Positions 24,504 through 35,060 of a stretch of DNA of 64,000 bases are shown piece after piece. Below the pieces are notes generated by a model. It was not told the DNA's origin. It was given only the letters and a program-made list of their open reading frames with translations, and did no database searches. The stretch's first letter is position 1; every line of letters starts with the position of its first letter. The position numbers and the translations under genes are program-made. The stretch is from NCBI GenBank assembly GCA_051861265.1, contig JBHYDA010000004.1:310001-374000 (forward strand), written 5' to 3'. Source of the stretch: Rubrivivax sp051861265 (GTDB taxonomy: Bacteria; Pseudomonadota; Gammaproteobacteria; Burkholderiales; Burkholderiaceae_C).

Positions 24504-25124
24504 ATGAGCGACGCCACCGTCGAAAACACCGTGGGCCCGACCGTCGACAAGGGTCGCCGGACCTGGATCGCCATCACCGGCTGTGCAGGCGCTGTCGGCG
24601 GCGCGGCAGTGGCCGTGCCCTTCGTCAGCACCTTCGCCCCTTCCGAGCGCGCCCGTGCCGCCGGCGCGGCCGTGGAGGTCGACATCAGCGCCCTGCAACC
24701 CGGTGAGAAGCTCACCGTCGAGTGGCGCGGCAAGCCGGTGTGGATCATCCGCCGCACGCCCGAGCAGCTGGCCACGTTGGCCAAGGTGGAAGGCGAACTC
24801 GCCGACCCCAAGAGCGACCGCAAGGCCTACCCGACGCCTGCGTACGCCAAGAACCAGCACCGCTCCATCAAGCCCGAGTTCTTCGTCGGCGTGGGCATCT
24901 GCTCGCACCTGGGCTGCTCGCCCTCTGACAAGTTTCAGCCAGGCGCGCAGCCTTCGCTGCCTGACAACTGGGCGGGCGGTTTCCTCTGCCCCTGCCACGG
25001 CTCCACCTTCGATCTGGCCGGCCGCGTGTTCAAGAACAAGCCGGCGCCCGACAACCTGGAAGTGCCGCCGCACATGTACCTGTCGGACACCACGCTGTTG
25101 ATCGGCGAAGACAAGAAGGCCTGA
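24504..25124 (+). CDS. petA: Rieske iron-sulfur subunit of cytochrome bc1
   Basis: This is the 2Fe-2S subunit of ubiquinol:cytochrome c oxidoreductase, which passes electrons from quinol to cytochrome c1. It has 206 residues: an N-terminal twin-arginine-type anchor (KGRRTWIAITG followed by a hydrophobic helix to about 46) and a soluble domain with the cluster ligands CSHLGC (133-138) and CPCHGS (162-167), giving Cys133, His135, Cys162 and His165, with disulfide cysteines 138 and 164. ATG 24504 was chosen for its GAGGAAC ribosome site and fit to family N termini. First gene of petABC. Confidence 0.97.
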   Translation: MSDATVENTVGPTVDKGRRTWIAITGCAGAVGGAAVAVPFVSTFAPSERARAAGAAVEVDISALQPGEKLTVEWRGKPVWIIRRTPEQLATLAKVEGELADPKSDRKAYPTPAYAKNQHRSIKPEFFVGVGICSHLGCSPSDKFQPGAQPSLPDNWAGGFLCPCHGSTFDLAGRVFKNKPAPDNLEVPPHMYLSDTTLLIGEDKKA

Positions 25125-25168
25125 GTGCCCCGCGCACCCCGCAGTAACCCCTGAAGACCGAGGTCAAG

Positions 25169-26575
25169 ATGGCTGAATTCAAGGAAGCGCCGGCCGGTTC
25201 GTCGCCGCTGACGCAGACGACGGTGTGGCTCGAGAACCGTTTCCCGACCGCCTTTGCTGGCTACAAGCAGCACTTGTCGGAGTACTACGCGCCGAAGAAC
25301 TTCAACTTCTGGTATTTCTTCGGCAGCCTCTCGCTGCTGGTGCTGGTGATTCAGATCGTGACGGGCATCTTCCTGGTCATGCACTACAAGCCCGACGCGG
25401 CCAAGGCCTTCGAGTCGGTCGAGTACATCATGCGCGACGTGCCCTGGGGCTGGCTGGTGCGCTACATGCACAGCACGGGCGCCAGCGCCTTCTTCGTCTG
25501 CGTCTACCTGCACATGTTCCGCGGGCTTATCTACGGCAGCTACAAGAAGCCGCGTGAGCTGGTCTGGATCTTCGGCTGCGCCATCTTCCTGTGCCTGATG
25601 GCCGAAGCCTTCATGGGCTACCTGCTGCCCTGGGGTCAGATGTCGTACTGGGGTGCCCAGGTGATCATCAACCTGTTTGCGGCCATCCCCTTCGTCGGCG
25701 AAGACCTCTCGCTCCTGATCCGCGGCGACTTCGTCGTCGGCGACGCCACGCTGAACCGCTTCTTCGCCTTCCACGTGATCGCTGTGCCGCTGGTGCTGCT
25801 GGGCCTCGTGGTGGCGCACCTGCTGGCGCTGCACGACGTGGGTTCGAACAACCCCGACGGCGTGGAGATCAAGGCCAAGAAGGATCCGAAGACCGGTATT
25901 CCGCTCGACGGCATTCCCTTCCATCCGTACTACACCGTGCACGACATCATGGGTGTGTCGGTGTTCCTGATGCTCTTCACGGCGGTGATCTTCTTCGCCC
26001 CTGAGATGGGCGGCTACTTCCTGGAATACAACAACTTCATCCCGGCCGACCCGCTGAAGACGCCGGCGCACATCGCCCCGGTCTGGTACTTCACGCCCTA
26101 CTACTCGATGCTGCGTGCGGTGACCGACGACATGGTCAACGTGCTGGCCGCACTGACGGCCCTGGCCGGGGTGCTGGCCTTCCTGAAGGGCGGCTTCACG
26201 GGCATCTGGAAGTGGGTGCCGCTGGGCGCTGCCATCGTCGGCGCCATCCTGCTCAAGACCTTCGACGCCAAGTTCTGGGGCGTGGTGGTGATGGGTGTGG
26301 CCGTGCTGATCATGTTCCCGCTGCCCTGGCTGGACCGCAGCCCGGTGCGCAGCATCCGCTACCGCCCGAGCTGGAACAAGTGGCTCTATGCCGTGTTCGT
26401 GATCAACTTCTTCGTGCTGGGCTACCTGGGCATCAAGCCGCCGTCGGAGATCGGCACCTTGGTCTCGCAGGCGGGCACGCTGTTCTATTTCGGCTTCTTC
26501 CTGCTGATGCCCTGGTGGAGCCGCATCGGCGAGTTCAAGGCGGTGCCTGACCGCGTGACCTTCCAGCCTCACTGA
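25169..26575 (+). CDS. petB: Cytochrome b subunit of cytochrome bc1
   Basis: Cytochrome b carries the two b hemes and both quinone sites of complex III. The 468-residue membrane protein has eight predicted helices. The heme ligands appear as two histidine pairs, His101/His115 and His202/His217, and the quinol-oxidation site motif is present within PADPLKTPAHIAPVWYF-like sequence (PADP and PVWYF around 290-310). There is a long loop containing KAKKDPKTG, common in beta/gammaproteobacterial cytochrome b. It starts 44 bp after petA and is followed 24 bp later by petC. Confidence 0.97.
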   Translation: MAEFKEAPAGSSPLTQTTVWLENRFPTAFAGYKQHLSEYYAPKNFNFWYFFGSLSLLVLVIQIVTGIFLVMHYKPDAAKAFESVEYIMRDVPWGWLVRYMHSTGASAFFVCVYLHMFRGLIYGSYKKPRELVWIFGCAIFLCLMAEAFMGYLLPWGQMSYWGAQVIINLFAAIPFVGEDLSLLIRGDFVVGDATLNRFFAFHVIAVPLVLLGLVVAHLLALHDVGSNNPDGVEIKAKKDPKTGIPLDGIPFHPYYTVHDIMGVSVFLMLFTAVIFFAPEMGGYFLEYNNFIPADPLKTPAHIAPVWYFTPYYSMLRAVTDDMVNVLAALTALAGVLAFLKGGFTGIWKWVPLGAAIVGAILLKTFDAKFWGVVVMGVAVLIMFPLPWLDRSPVRSIRYRPSWNKWLYAVFVINFFVLGYLGIKPPSEIGTLVSQAGTLFYFGFFLLMPWWSRIGEFKAVPDRVTFQPH

Positions 26576-26599
26576 CCGCGCGGCATCCAGAAGAACACC

Positions 26600-27385
26600 A
26601 TGATGAAGAACCTCATCCAAACGCTGCTGCGGGCCCTGACCGTTTCGCTCGTCCTCATCGGTTCGGCACAGGCCGCCGGTGGTGGCATTGAATGGGACAA
26701 GTTCCCGTCGAAGCGCGTGAACGACATGGCAGCGCTGCAGAACGGCGCCAAGCTGTTCTCGAACTACTGCCTGAACTGCCATGCCGCCGGCTTCATGCGC
26801 TACAACCGGCTGCGCGACATCGGCCTCACCGAAGAGCAGATCAAGGACAACCTGATCTTCACGGGCGCCAAGGTCGGCGAGGTCATGCACGTGGCCCTGC
26901 AGCCCAAGGACGCCAAAGAGTGGTTCGGTGGCGTGCCGCCCGACCTGACGCTGATCGCGCGTTCGCGCTCTGCCGCCGGCAAGGGCACGGGTGCCGACTA
27001 CATCTACACCTACCTGCGCACCTACTACCGCGACGAGACCAAGGCCACGGGCTGGAACAACGCCGCCTTCCCGGGCGTCGGCATGCCGCACGTGCTGTGG
27101 GAACTGCAGGGCCAGCAGCGCGCGGTGTATGCCGACGAAAAAGACCCGCACGACGCCACCAAGACCGTGCACGTGTTCAAGGGTTTCGAGCCCATCACCG
27201 CCGGCACCATGAACACGGCCGACTACAACAACGCCGTGGCCGACCTGGTGGCCTATCTGCAGTGGATGGGTGAGCCGGTGCAGAGCAGCCGCGTGCGCCT
27301 GGGCGTGTGGGTGTTGCTCTTCCTGGCGGGCTTCACCGTCATCGCGTGGCGCCTGAACGCCGCGTACTGGAAGGACATCAAGTAG
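26600..27385 (+). CDS. petC: Cytochrome c1 subunit of cytochrome bc1
   Basis: Cytochrome c1 accepts electrons from the Rieske protein on the periplasmic side and passes them to soluble cytochrome c. The 261-residue product has a signal peptide (cleavage after AQA near residue 26), heme attachment CLNCH at 57-61, the distal region GMPHVLWELQGQQ with a likely Met ligand further on, and a C-terminal transmembrane anchor (about 234-252). A second ATG one codon in is equally possible as start. The operon ends at the terminator just downstream. Confidence 0.96.
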   Translation: MMKNLIQTLLRALTVSLVLIGSAQAAGGGIEWDKFPSKRVNDMAALQNGAKLFSNYCLNCHAAGFMRYNRLRDIGLTEEQIKDNLIFTGAKVGEVMHVALQPKDAKEWFGGVPPDLTLIARSRSAAGKGTGADYIYTYLRTYYRDETKATGWNNAAFPGVGMPHVLWELQGQQRAVYADEKDPHDATKTVHVFKGFEPITAGTMNTADYNNAVADLVAYLQWMGEPVQSSRVRLGVWVLLFLAGFTVIAWRLNAAYWKDIK

Positions 27386-27425
27386 TGCGATCCGCCAGGT
27401 CCGGCCGTCCCGGCGGGGCCTGCAG

Positions 27426-27466
27426 CGCAGTGGGGGCAAAATGCACCCACTGCGTTTTTGTTTTTT
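27426..27466 (+). terminator. Strong intrinsic terminator of petABC
   Basis: CGCAGTGGG at 27426-27434 pairs with CCCACTGCG at 27446-27454, with two more G-C pairs possible inside the loop, and is followed by TTTTTGTTTTTT at 27455-27466. This is a textbook rho-independent terminator located 41 nt after petC and 27 nt before sspA. Confidence 0.93.
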
Positions 27467-27492
27467 GAAGAGATAACGAAAGGCCCCACGCC

Positions 27493-28104
27493 ATGATGGT
27501 GCTGTACTCCGGAACGACCTGCCCCTATTCGCACCGCTGCCGCTTCGTGCTGTTCGAGAAGGGCATGGACTTCGAGATCCGCGATGTGGACATCTTCGCC
27601 AAACCCGAAGACATCGCACTGATGAACCCGTACAACGAGGTGCCCATCCTGGTGGAGCGCGACCTCATCCTGTACGAGAGCCACATCATCAACGAGTACA
27701 TCGACGAGCGTTTCCCGCACCCGCAGCTGATGCCCGGCGACCCGGTGGCGCGTGCACGCGTGCGCCTGTTCCTCTTCAACTTCGAGAAGGAACTGTTCAG
27801 CAACGTCAACCTGCTCGAAGGCCGCGGCGTGAAGGCCACCGAGAAGCAGCTGGAGAAGGCCCGCGAGCAGATCCGCGACCGCCTCACGCAGCTGGCGCCC
27901 ATCTTCCTGAAGAACAAGTACATGCTGGGTGACGACTTCAGCATGCTGGACGTCGCCATCGCGCCGCTGCTGTGGCGTCTGGATTACTACGGCATCGACC
28001 TCAGCAAGAACGCGGTGCCGCTCTTGAAGTACGCCGAGCGCATCTTCTCGCGCCCCGCCTACATCGAGGCGCTGACGCCCTCGGAAAAGGTCATGCGCAA
28101 GTGA
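27493..28104 (+). CDS. sspA: SspA, stringent starvation protein A
   Basis: SspA is a GST-fold RNA-polymerase-associated transcription regulator active in stationary phase and acid stress. The 203-residue product has an N-terminal thioredoxin-like domain (YSGTTCPYSHRCRFVLFEKG, with NEVPILVERDLILYESHIIN) and an all-helical C-terminal domain (DDFSMLDVAIAPLLWRLDYY). ATG 27493 and ATG 27496 are adjacent; GAAAGG lies about 10 nt upstream. It is followed by sspB 22 bp later, the classic sspAB pair, and preceded by the petABC terminator. Confidence 0.94.
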   Translation: MMVLYSGTTCPYSHRCRFVLFEKGMDFEIRDVDIFAKPEDIALMNPYNEVPILVERDLILYESHIINEYIDERFPHPQLMPGDPVARARVRLFLFNFEKELFSNVNLLEGRGVKATEKQLEKAREQIRDRLTQLAPIFLKNKYMLGDDFSMLDVAIAPLLWRLDYYGIDLSKNAVPLLKYAERIFSRPAYIEALTPSEKVMRK

Positions 28105-28126
28105 TGCGCGGCTGAGAGCTGCCGAC

Positions 28127-28660
28127 ATGGCCGTCACACCTGACAACCAGGGCACCTCGACCCGCCCCTACCTGCTGCGCGCGTTGCACGACTGGTGCAC
28201 CGACAATGGCTTCACGCCCTACGTGGCGGTCTTCGTCGGCCCCGGTGTGCAGGTGCCGATGGAGTACGTGAAGAACAACGAGATCGTGCTCAACGTCGGT
28301 TTCGAGGCCACCTCGAGCCTGCAATTGGGCAACGAGTTCATCGAGTTCAAGGCGCGTTTCGGCGGGGTCTCTCGCGAGATCCGGGTGCCGGTCGACCACG
28401 TCGTGGCGATCTATGCCCGTGAAAACGGGCAGGGCATGGCTTTCCCCGTGCCGACCGATGCGGCCACCCGCCAGGGCGAAGCGGCCACCGAGCCGGCCGC
28501 ACCGCGAGGCCTGCGCCTGGCGCGAAGCGACGACGATGAAGGCCGCGAGGCCGCGCCCGCATCGCCGTTGATGGGTACAGAAGCCCCCGCGCCGGACGGC
28601 CCGCCCGAACCTGCCGGCCCCGCGCCCAGTGGCCGCCCGGCCCTGAAGCGCGTCAAGTAA
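28127..28660 (+). CDS. sspB: SspB, ClpXP adaptor for ssrA-tagged proteins
   Basis: SspB delivers ssrA-tagged and other substrates to the ClpXP protease. The 177-residue protein has the substrate-binding domain up to about residue 105 (RPYLLRALHDWCTDNGFTPY, then VLNVGFEATSSLQLGNEFIE and VPVDHVVAIYARENGQGM). A Pro/Ala/Glu-rich flexible linker follows, then the C-terminal ClpX-docking tail GRPALKRVK, which matches the XB motif of E. coli SspB. It forms an operon with sspA. Confidence 0.94.
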   Translation: MAVTPDNQGTSTRPYLLRALHDWCTDNGFTPYVAVFVGPGVQVPMEYVKNNEIVLNVGFEATSSLQLGNEFIEFKARFGGVSREIRVPVDHVVAIYARENGQGMAFPVPTDAATRQGEAATEPAAPRGLRLARSDDDEGREAAPASPLMGTEAPAPDGPPEPAGPAPSGRPALKRVK

Positions 28661-28691
28661 GCGCCCCTGCCGCCCGCCGAGGCGCGCGGCC

Positions 28692-28697
28692 TAAAAT
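28692..28697 (+). promoter_or_regulatory. Candidate -10 box of the tRNA-Thr gene
   Basis: TAAAAT lies 11 nt before the first base of the mature tRNA, a normal place for a tRNA promoter -10 element. No clear -35 is visible in the G+C-rich sequence upstream, which is the end of sspB. Confidence 0.4.
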
Positions 28698-28708
28698 CTG
28701 TCTCGCGT

Positions 28709-28784
28709 GCCGGCTTAGCTCAGTTGGTAGAGCACCCGCCTTGTAAGCGGAAGGTCTTCGGTTCGATTCCGAAAGCCGGCACCA
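28709..28784 (+). tRNA. tRNA-Thr (anticodon UGU)
   Basis: The 76-nt cloverleaf can be folded by eye: acceptor arm GCCGGCT pairs with AGCCGGC, D arm GCTC/GAGC, anticodon loop CTTGTAA giving anticodon TGT (reads ACA), variable region AAGGT, T arm with GGTTCGATTCC, discriminator A, and an encoded 3' CCA. It is a single tRNA between sspB and the convergent DUF721 gene. Confidence 0.97.
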
Positions 28785-28845
28785 TCGTCCCGTCGCCCTT
28801 GCGACCCTGCCTGCCAGGGCGCTGATCAGGGCCCCGTCGGCCCGC

Positions 28846-29157
28846 TCAGGTCTGGCGCGGCAGCACCTTCACCTTCACGGCCACCGCGTGCCCGTGTTGC
28901 CGCAGCAAGCTTTCCACGGCCGGCAGCAACTGGCGCAGCTTTGCCGCTGCGGCGGCATTGGCCACCAGAAGCACCCAGCCCTCGTCATCCAGCGGGCCCG
29001 CCCGTACCACACCTCGCAAGCCCGCTGGCAGCACTTCGGCGGCCAGGGTCAGCAAAGCCTGGCTGGCGCGCACGCGCTGCAGGAGGCCGCCCAGGGTCTC
29101 GTTGATGCGCAGTGCAGCTGCCAGCGGCAGGGTGTGGGGGGGGCTGGGGTGTGCCAT
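28846..29157 (-). CDS. DUF721/DciA-like protein
   Basis: The 103-residue product matches the DUF721 (DciA) family, whose members load or assist the DnaB helicase in bacteria lacking DnaC. The core reads LLQRVRASQALLTLAAEVLP, then EGWVLLVANAAAAAKLRQLLPAVESLLR, a short beta-alpha unit typical of the family. Divergence from secA is the usual neighbourhood in beta- and gammaproteobacteria. A TAGACT box 9 nt before ATG suggests a very short leader. Family call is fairly good; helicase-loader function is by family knowledge only. Confidence 0.78.
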   Translation of the reverse strand: MAHPSPPHTLPLAAALRINETLGGLLQRVRASQALLTLAAEVLPAGLRGVVRAGPLDDEGWVLLVANAAAAAKLRQLLPAVESLLRQHGHAVAVKVKVLPRQT

Positions 29158-29455
29158 GCCAGCCCGAGTCTATCGGGCCGCACTGCCCCGTCGCGCCAGG
29201 GGCTGCAGGGGGATCTGGAGCCTCGGTAGGCGGGTGATAAACTGCCGCGCTTTGCCCTGAGGGCGCCAGGCGAGGGCGTTCTCGCGGCCCGCCTGCAGTC
29301 CGCTCACGTCCACCAGCCGCTGGTGCCCTGCGCGATTGCAAACGGCCCGCGAAGCCCCAGATAGCCCTGCCGCAGCCCCCACTTCGCCCCGTCCGTGAGC
29401 CTTCTTCCCCAGGCCACGTGGCGCCGGCCACCGCAACACGAGAACCCGACGCCGC

Positions 29456-32200
<2,745 letters not shown>

Positions 32201-32251
32201 ATTTGAGCCGGAGACGCCGGGGCGGCAGTGCCACCGGCTGATCGCCAGCCT

Positions 32252-32279
32252 CGGGGCCCTTCGGGGCCCCGTGCGTTTC
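32252..32279 (+). terminator. Hairpin with UUCG tetraloop after secA
   Basis: CGGGGCCC at 32252-32259 pairs perfectly with GGGCCCCG at 32264-32271 around the extra-stable TTCG tetraloop. The downstream T-run is short (GTTTCC), so termination may be partial, but the position 51 nt after secA fits a transcription end. Confidence 0.72.
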
Positions 32280-32294
32280 CAGGGTTAACCACCC

Positions 32295-32308
32295 CCCGCA
32301 GCTGCGGG
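32295..32308. promoter_or_regulatory. Palindrome upstream of the PEP-CTERM gene
   Basis: CCCGCAGCTGCGGG is a perfect 14-bp palindrome 62 nt before the GTG start of the PEP-CTERM protein gene. It could be an operator or simply a second hairpin after secA. No sigma-54 type -24/-12 element was found in this gap. Confidence 0.25.
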
Positions 32309-32370
32309 TTGTGACCGCCGGGGGTGCTGCCTATCGTCATTCATTGCCTTTCCTTCTCTGGAGGTGTGAC

Positions 32371-33030
32371 GTGACGATTCGACGAACTGCAAGCGCGCTG
32401 CTGCTGGCTGCCTTGGCCACCGCGGCCCAGGCCAACACCGTGCTCTCCGAGAGCTTCGACAACGTGGCGACGTTGCCCGCCTCGGGTTGGGCGCAAATCA
32501 ACCTGAGCACCGCGCCGGTCGGCCAGCCCTGGTTCCAGGGCAACGCGGGCATCTTCGCGGCGGCCTCGGGTGCCCCCAACGCCTACATCGCTGCCAACTT
32601 CCTCAGCACCGGCAGCACCACGGGCGCCATCAGCAACTGGCTGATCACGCCGGAGATCGCGCTGGACGCCAGCAGCGTGCTCAGCTTCATGTTCCGCGCG
32701 GCGGGCGATGGCTTCCTCGACAAGGTCGAGGTGCGCCTGAGCACCAACGGGGCCAGCACGAACGTGGCCGACTTCTCCTCCGTGATCGGCAGCTTCCAGG
32801 CTTCCACCGACACCGGCTGGATCGGCTTGAGCTACACGCTGGGCAGCGTGGCAGTGCCCACCACCGGCCGCTTGGCCTTCCGCTACGTCGTCGACAACGT
32901 GGCCAGCGCCGGCAACTACATGGGCATCGACGATGTCGTCGTCACGTCGGCCATCCCGGAACCCGGGACTTGGCTGTTGATGGGTATGGGCGTGGCGGGG
33001 CTCCTGCTTCGCCGCCGTGTCATCGCTTGA
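32371..33030 (+). CDS. PEP-CTERM protein with a cleaved-adhesin (choice-of-anchor J-like) domain
   Basis: The 219-residue exported protein starts with GTG behind a good GGAGGT ribosome site. It has a signal peptide (ending near AAQANTV), a beta-rich domain with SESFDNVATLPASGWAQIN, FQGNAGIFAAASGAPNAYIA and SNWLITPEIALDASSVLSFM, typical of the choice-of-anchor J/cleaved adhesin fold, and a C-terminal PEP-CTERM tail: IPEPGTWLLMGMGVAGLLL then RRR. The tail marks it as an exosortase substrate for the cell surface or extracellular matrix; xrtB at 48662 is a candidate enzyme. It heads a three-gene exported set. Confidence 0.9.
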   Translation: MTIRRTASALLLAALATAAQANTVLSESFDNVATLPASGWAQINLSTAPVGQPWFQGNAGIFAAASGAPNAYIAANFLSTGSTTGAISNWLITPEIALDASSVLSFMFRAAGDGFLDKVEVRLSTNGASTNVADFSSVIGSFQASTDTGWIGLSYTLGSVAVPTTGRLAFRYVVDNVASAGNYMGIDDVVVTSAIPEPGTWLLMGMGVAGLLLRRRVIA

Positions 33031-33043
33031 AGGGCCACCACAC

Positions 33044-33439
33044 ATGAAACGCACGTTCGCAGGTTCGATCGGGGTCGCTGTGGCGGCCCTGGCCATGGGC
33101 ACCGCCGCTCAGGCCCAACAGGTTGAAGTCCGCTCCGAGGGCGCGGCCCAAGCCCGCGCCACGATGGAGGCCTCGATGAAGGCCGCCGCACGCGGCCAGA
33201 AGGTGGGCATGCTCACCGGCAAGCTGAACCCGCAGCCGCAAAAGCTGCCCGGCGGCGTGGTGGCGCAGGAACTCGACGCCACCACCATGGTGTACTCGGT
33301 CGCCCGCATCAACGCCGATGGCGTGGTGGAGATGGTTTGTGTGAACGGCGCCGAAGCCGCCGCCAAGGCCCTGAAAGCGCCGGCCTTCGCCAAGCGCGTG
33401 AGCCAACTGTCGAAGGAGCAGACCCATGTCAGCAAGTAA
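33044..33439 (+). CDS. Small exported protein of unknown function
   Basis: The 131-residue product has a clear signal peptide (MKRTFAGSIGVAVAALAMG, cleavage after AQA near residue 25) and a mature part of about 105 residues: Ala/Lys-rich helix, then TGKLNPQPQKLPGG, then a beta-like stretch NADGVVEMVCVNGAEAA with the only mature cysteine. No PEP-CTERM tail. I cannot name the family; small proteins of this type are sometimes found just downstream of PEP-CTERM genes, and that is the case here (13 bp after). Its stop overlaps the start of the metalloprotease-like gene by 14 bp, suggesting linked function. Confidence 0.72.
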   Translation: MKRTFAGSIGVAVAALAMGTAAQAQQVEVRSEGAAQARATMEASMKAAARGQKVGMLTGKLNPQPQKLPGGVVAQELDATTMVYSVARINADGVVEMVCVNGAEAAAKALKAPAFAKRVSQLSKEQTHVSK

Positions 33440-34907
33440 GCGCGTCAGCTTCCAGGCGCTGCTCGGCGCCACCGTTTTCGCGGGTGCGCTGGTGACTGCC
33501 GGCCAGGCTCAGGCCCAGGCCACGATCATCATCAACAACATCAATGCACCCGGTATCGGCTTCAATGATCCGACGCCGGCCGTGCCGGTGGGTGGCAACA
33601 CAGGCACCACCATCGGGCAGCAGCGCCTGATCGCCTTCACCTACGCCGCCAACATCTGGGGTGCGACGCTCACCAGCACGCAGCCCATCATCATCAACGC
33701 GCAGTTCACCGCGCAGACCTGCACCGCCACCAGTGGCGTGCTGGGCAGTGCCGGTGCGACGCAGATCTTCCGCAACTTCGCCAACGCGCCGAAGCTCGAC
33801 ACCTGGTACAGCTACGCGCTGGCCAACCGCATTGCGGGCAGCTACCTCGGCACGGCCAACGCGCCGCAGATCAACTCCAACTTCAACGCGAATCTCGGCA
33901 CGCCGGGTTGCCTGGAGGCTTCCGGCTGGTACTACGGCCTCGACAGCAACCAGGGCACGCTGATCGACTTCGTGGCCGTGCTGCAGCACGAAATGGCCCA
34001 CGGTCTGGGCTTCCAGACCTTCACGAACGGCCAGACTGGCGCGCAGAACGGCGGTTTCCCGGCGATTTGGGACCACTTCCTCTTCGGCACCACCGCCGGC
34101 AAGCTTTGGAAGGACATGACCAACGCCGAACGCGCGGCTTCGGCCATCAGCGTCAATGGCCTCGTCTGGACGGGCGCGAACGTCACTGCGGCGGTGCCCA
34201 GCGTGCTGCGCATGGGTCAGGCTGCGGTGGTGGTCAGCGGTGCGGGTGCAGGCAGCGCGGCTGGCACGTACATCGCTGGTGATTCGTCTCTGGGCCCGGC
34301 CATCCTGGGCCCGTCGATCAGCGGCCAGATCATGCCGGTGCTGGAGCAAGGTGCCGGCACCGGCGCAGGTTGCCTGCCTTTCAATGCGGCCAACACCACT
34401 GCGGTCAACGGCAGGATCGCGTTGATCGACCGCGGCGTCTGCGGCTTTGCCATCAAGGCCAAGAACGCGCAGAACGCCGGCGCCATCGGGGTGATCATCG
34501 TCAACAACACGACGGGTGCGCTGGCCCCGGGGGGCTCCGACGCCACGGTCACCATCCCGGTGCTGGGCATCACGCAAGCCGATGGCGCCATCATCAAGAC
34601 GGCGCTGAACACCCGCTCGCGGGCGCGTTCTGGCGTGACCGGCAGCTTCTCGGTGATCGGCACGCAGTACACCGGCGCCGACCCGCTCGGCCGTGCGCTG
34701 ATGTTTGCCCCGAACCCGTTCCAGGGCGGTTCTTCGGTGTCGCACTTCGACTCTTCGATGTTCCGGAACCAGCTGATGGAACCGGCGATCAACCCCGACC
34801 TCACGCAGTCGGTGCTGCCGCCCATCGACATGACCTACCGCCTGTTCCAGGACATCGGCTGGGAAGTGGGTCCGAACCCGCCGGCGCCCACGCGCGGCGC
34901 GCGCTGA
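33426..34907 (+). CDS. Secreted leishmanolysin-like metzincin protease with an inserted PA domain
   Basis: The 493-residue product has a signal peptide ending near AQAQA. A zinc-binding helix HEMAHGLGF lies at 188-196 (His188, Glu189, His192). About 245 residues later comes SHFDSSMFRNQLMEPAIN with His440 as a plausible third zinc ligand and Met451 as a Met-turn, then FQDIGWEV. That order and the final motif resemble family M8 (leishmanolysin). Between them sits a protease-associated (PA) domain: AALIDRGVCGFAIKAKNAQN-like sequence (IDRGVCGFAIKAKNAQNAGA, about 335-355) and IGVIIVNN. Many cysteines are absent, unlike eukaryotic M8 enzymes. No PEP-CTERM tail, so it is probably released. Peptidase activity is inferred, not certain. 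Confidence 0.8.
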   Translation: MSASKRVSFQALLGATVFAGALVTAGQAQAQATIIINNINAPGIGFNDPTPAVPVGGNTGTTIGQQRLIAFTYAANIWGATLTSTQPIIINAQFTAQTCTATSGVLGSAGATQIFRNFANAPKLDTWYSYALANRIAGSYLGTANAPQINSNFNANLGTPGCLEASGWYYGLDSNQGTLIDFVAVLQHEMAHGLGFQTFTNGQTGAQNGGFPAIWDHFLFGTTAGKLWKDMTNAERAASAISVNGLVWTGANVTAAVPSVLRMGQAAVVVSGAGAGSAAGTYIAGDSSLGPAILGPSISGQIMPVLEQGAGTGAGCLPFNAANTTAVNGRIALIDRGVCGFAIKAKNAQNAGAIGVIIVNNTTGALAPGGSDATVTIPVLGITQADGAIIKTALNTRSRARSGVTGSFSVIGTQYTGADPLGRALMFAPNPFQGGSSVSHFDSSMFRNQLMEPAINPDLTQSVLPPIDMTYRLFQDIGWEVGPNPPAPTRGAR

Positions 34908-34953
34908 CCCGCCGCCTACCCCTGGGCCCCGGCGCAACGCCAGGGCCTCTGAG

Positions 34954-34977
34954 AACCCCGCCTCGGCGGGGTTTTTT
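34954..34977 (+). terminator. Intrinsic terminator after the metalloprotease gene
   Basis: AACCCCGC at 34954-34961 pairs with GCGGGGTT at 34966-34973 around a 4-nt loop, with the final T's continuing into TTTTTT up to 34977. It lies 47 nt after the gene and closes the three-gene exported set. Confidence 0.9.
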
Positions 34978-35016
34978 CATGGGCTCGGCCCAGGTGCAGC
35001 AGGCAGGGGGCCTCAC

Positions 35017-35022
35017 TACAAT
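35017..35022 (+). promoter_or_regulatory. Candidate -10 box of argJ
   Basis: TACAAT lies 38 nt before the chosen argJ ATG, just after the terminator of the preceding operon. A convincing -35 is not visible. Confidence 0.4.
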
Positions 35023-35060
35023 TCGCGGCCCCTGACCCCCTCGCCGTGCTGAGAGATGCC

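Noticed and set aside
24935..27619. An 894-codon open frame on the - strand across petABC
   Set aside because: It is antisense to three unmistakable cytochrome bc1 genes, with composition typical of antisense frames in high-GC genomes.
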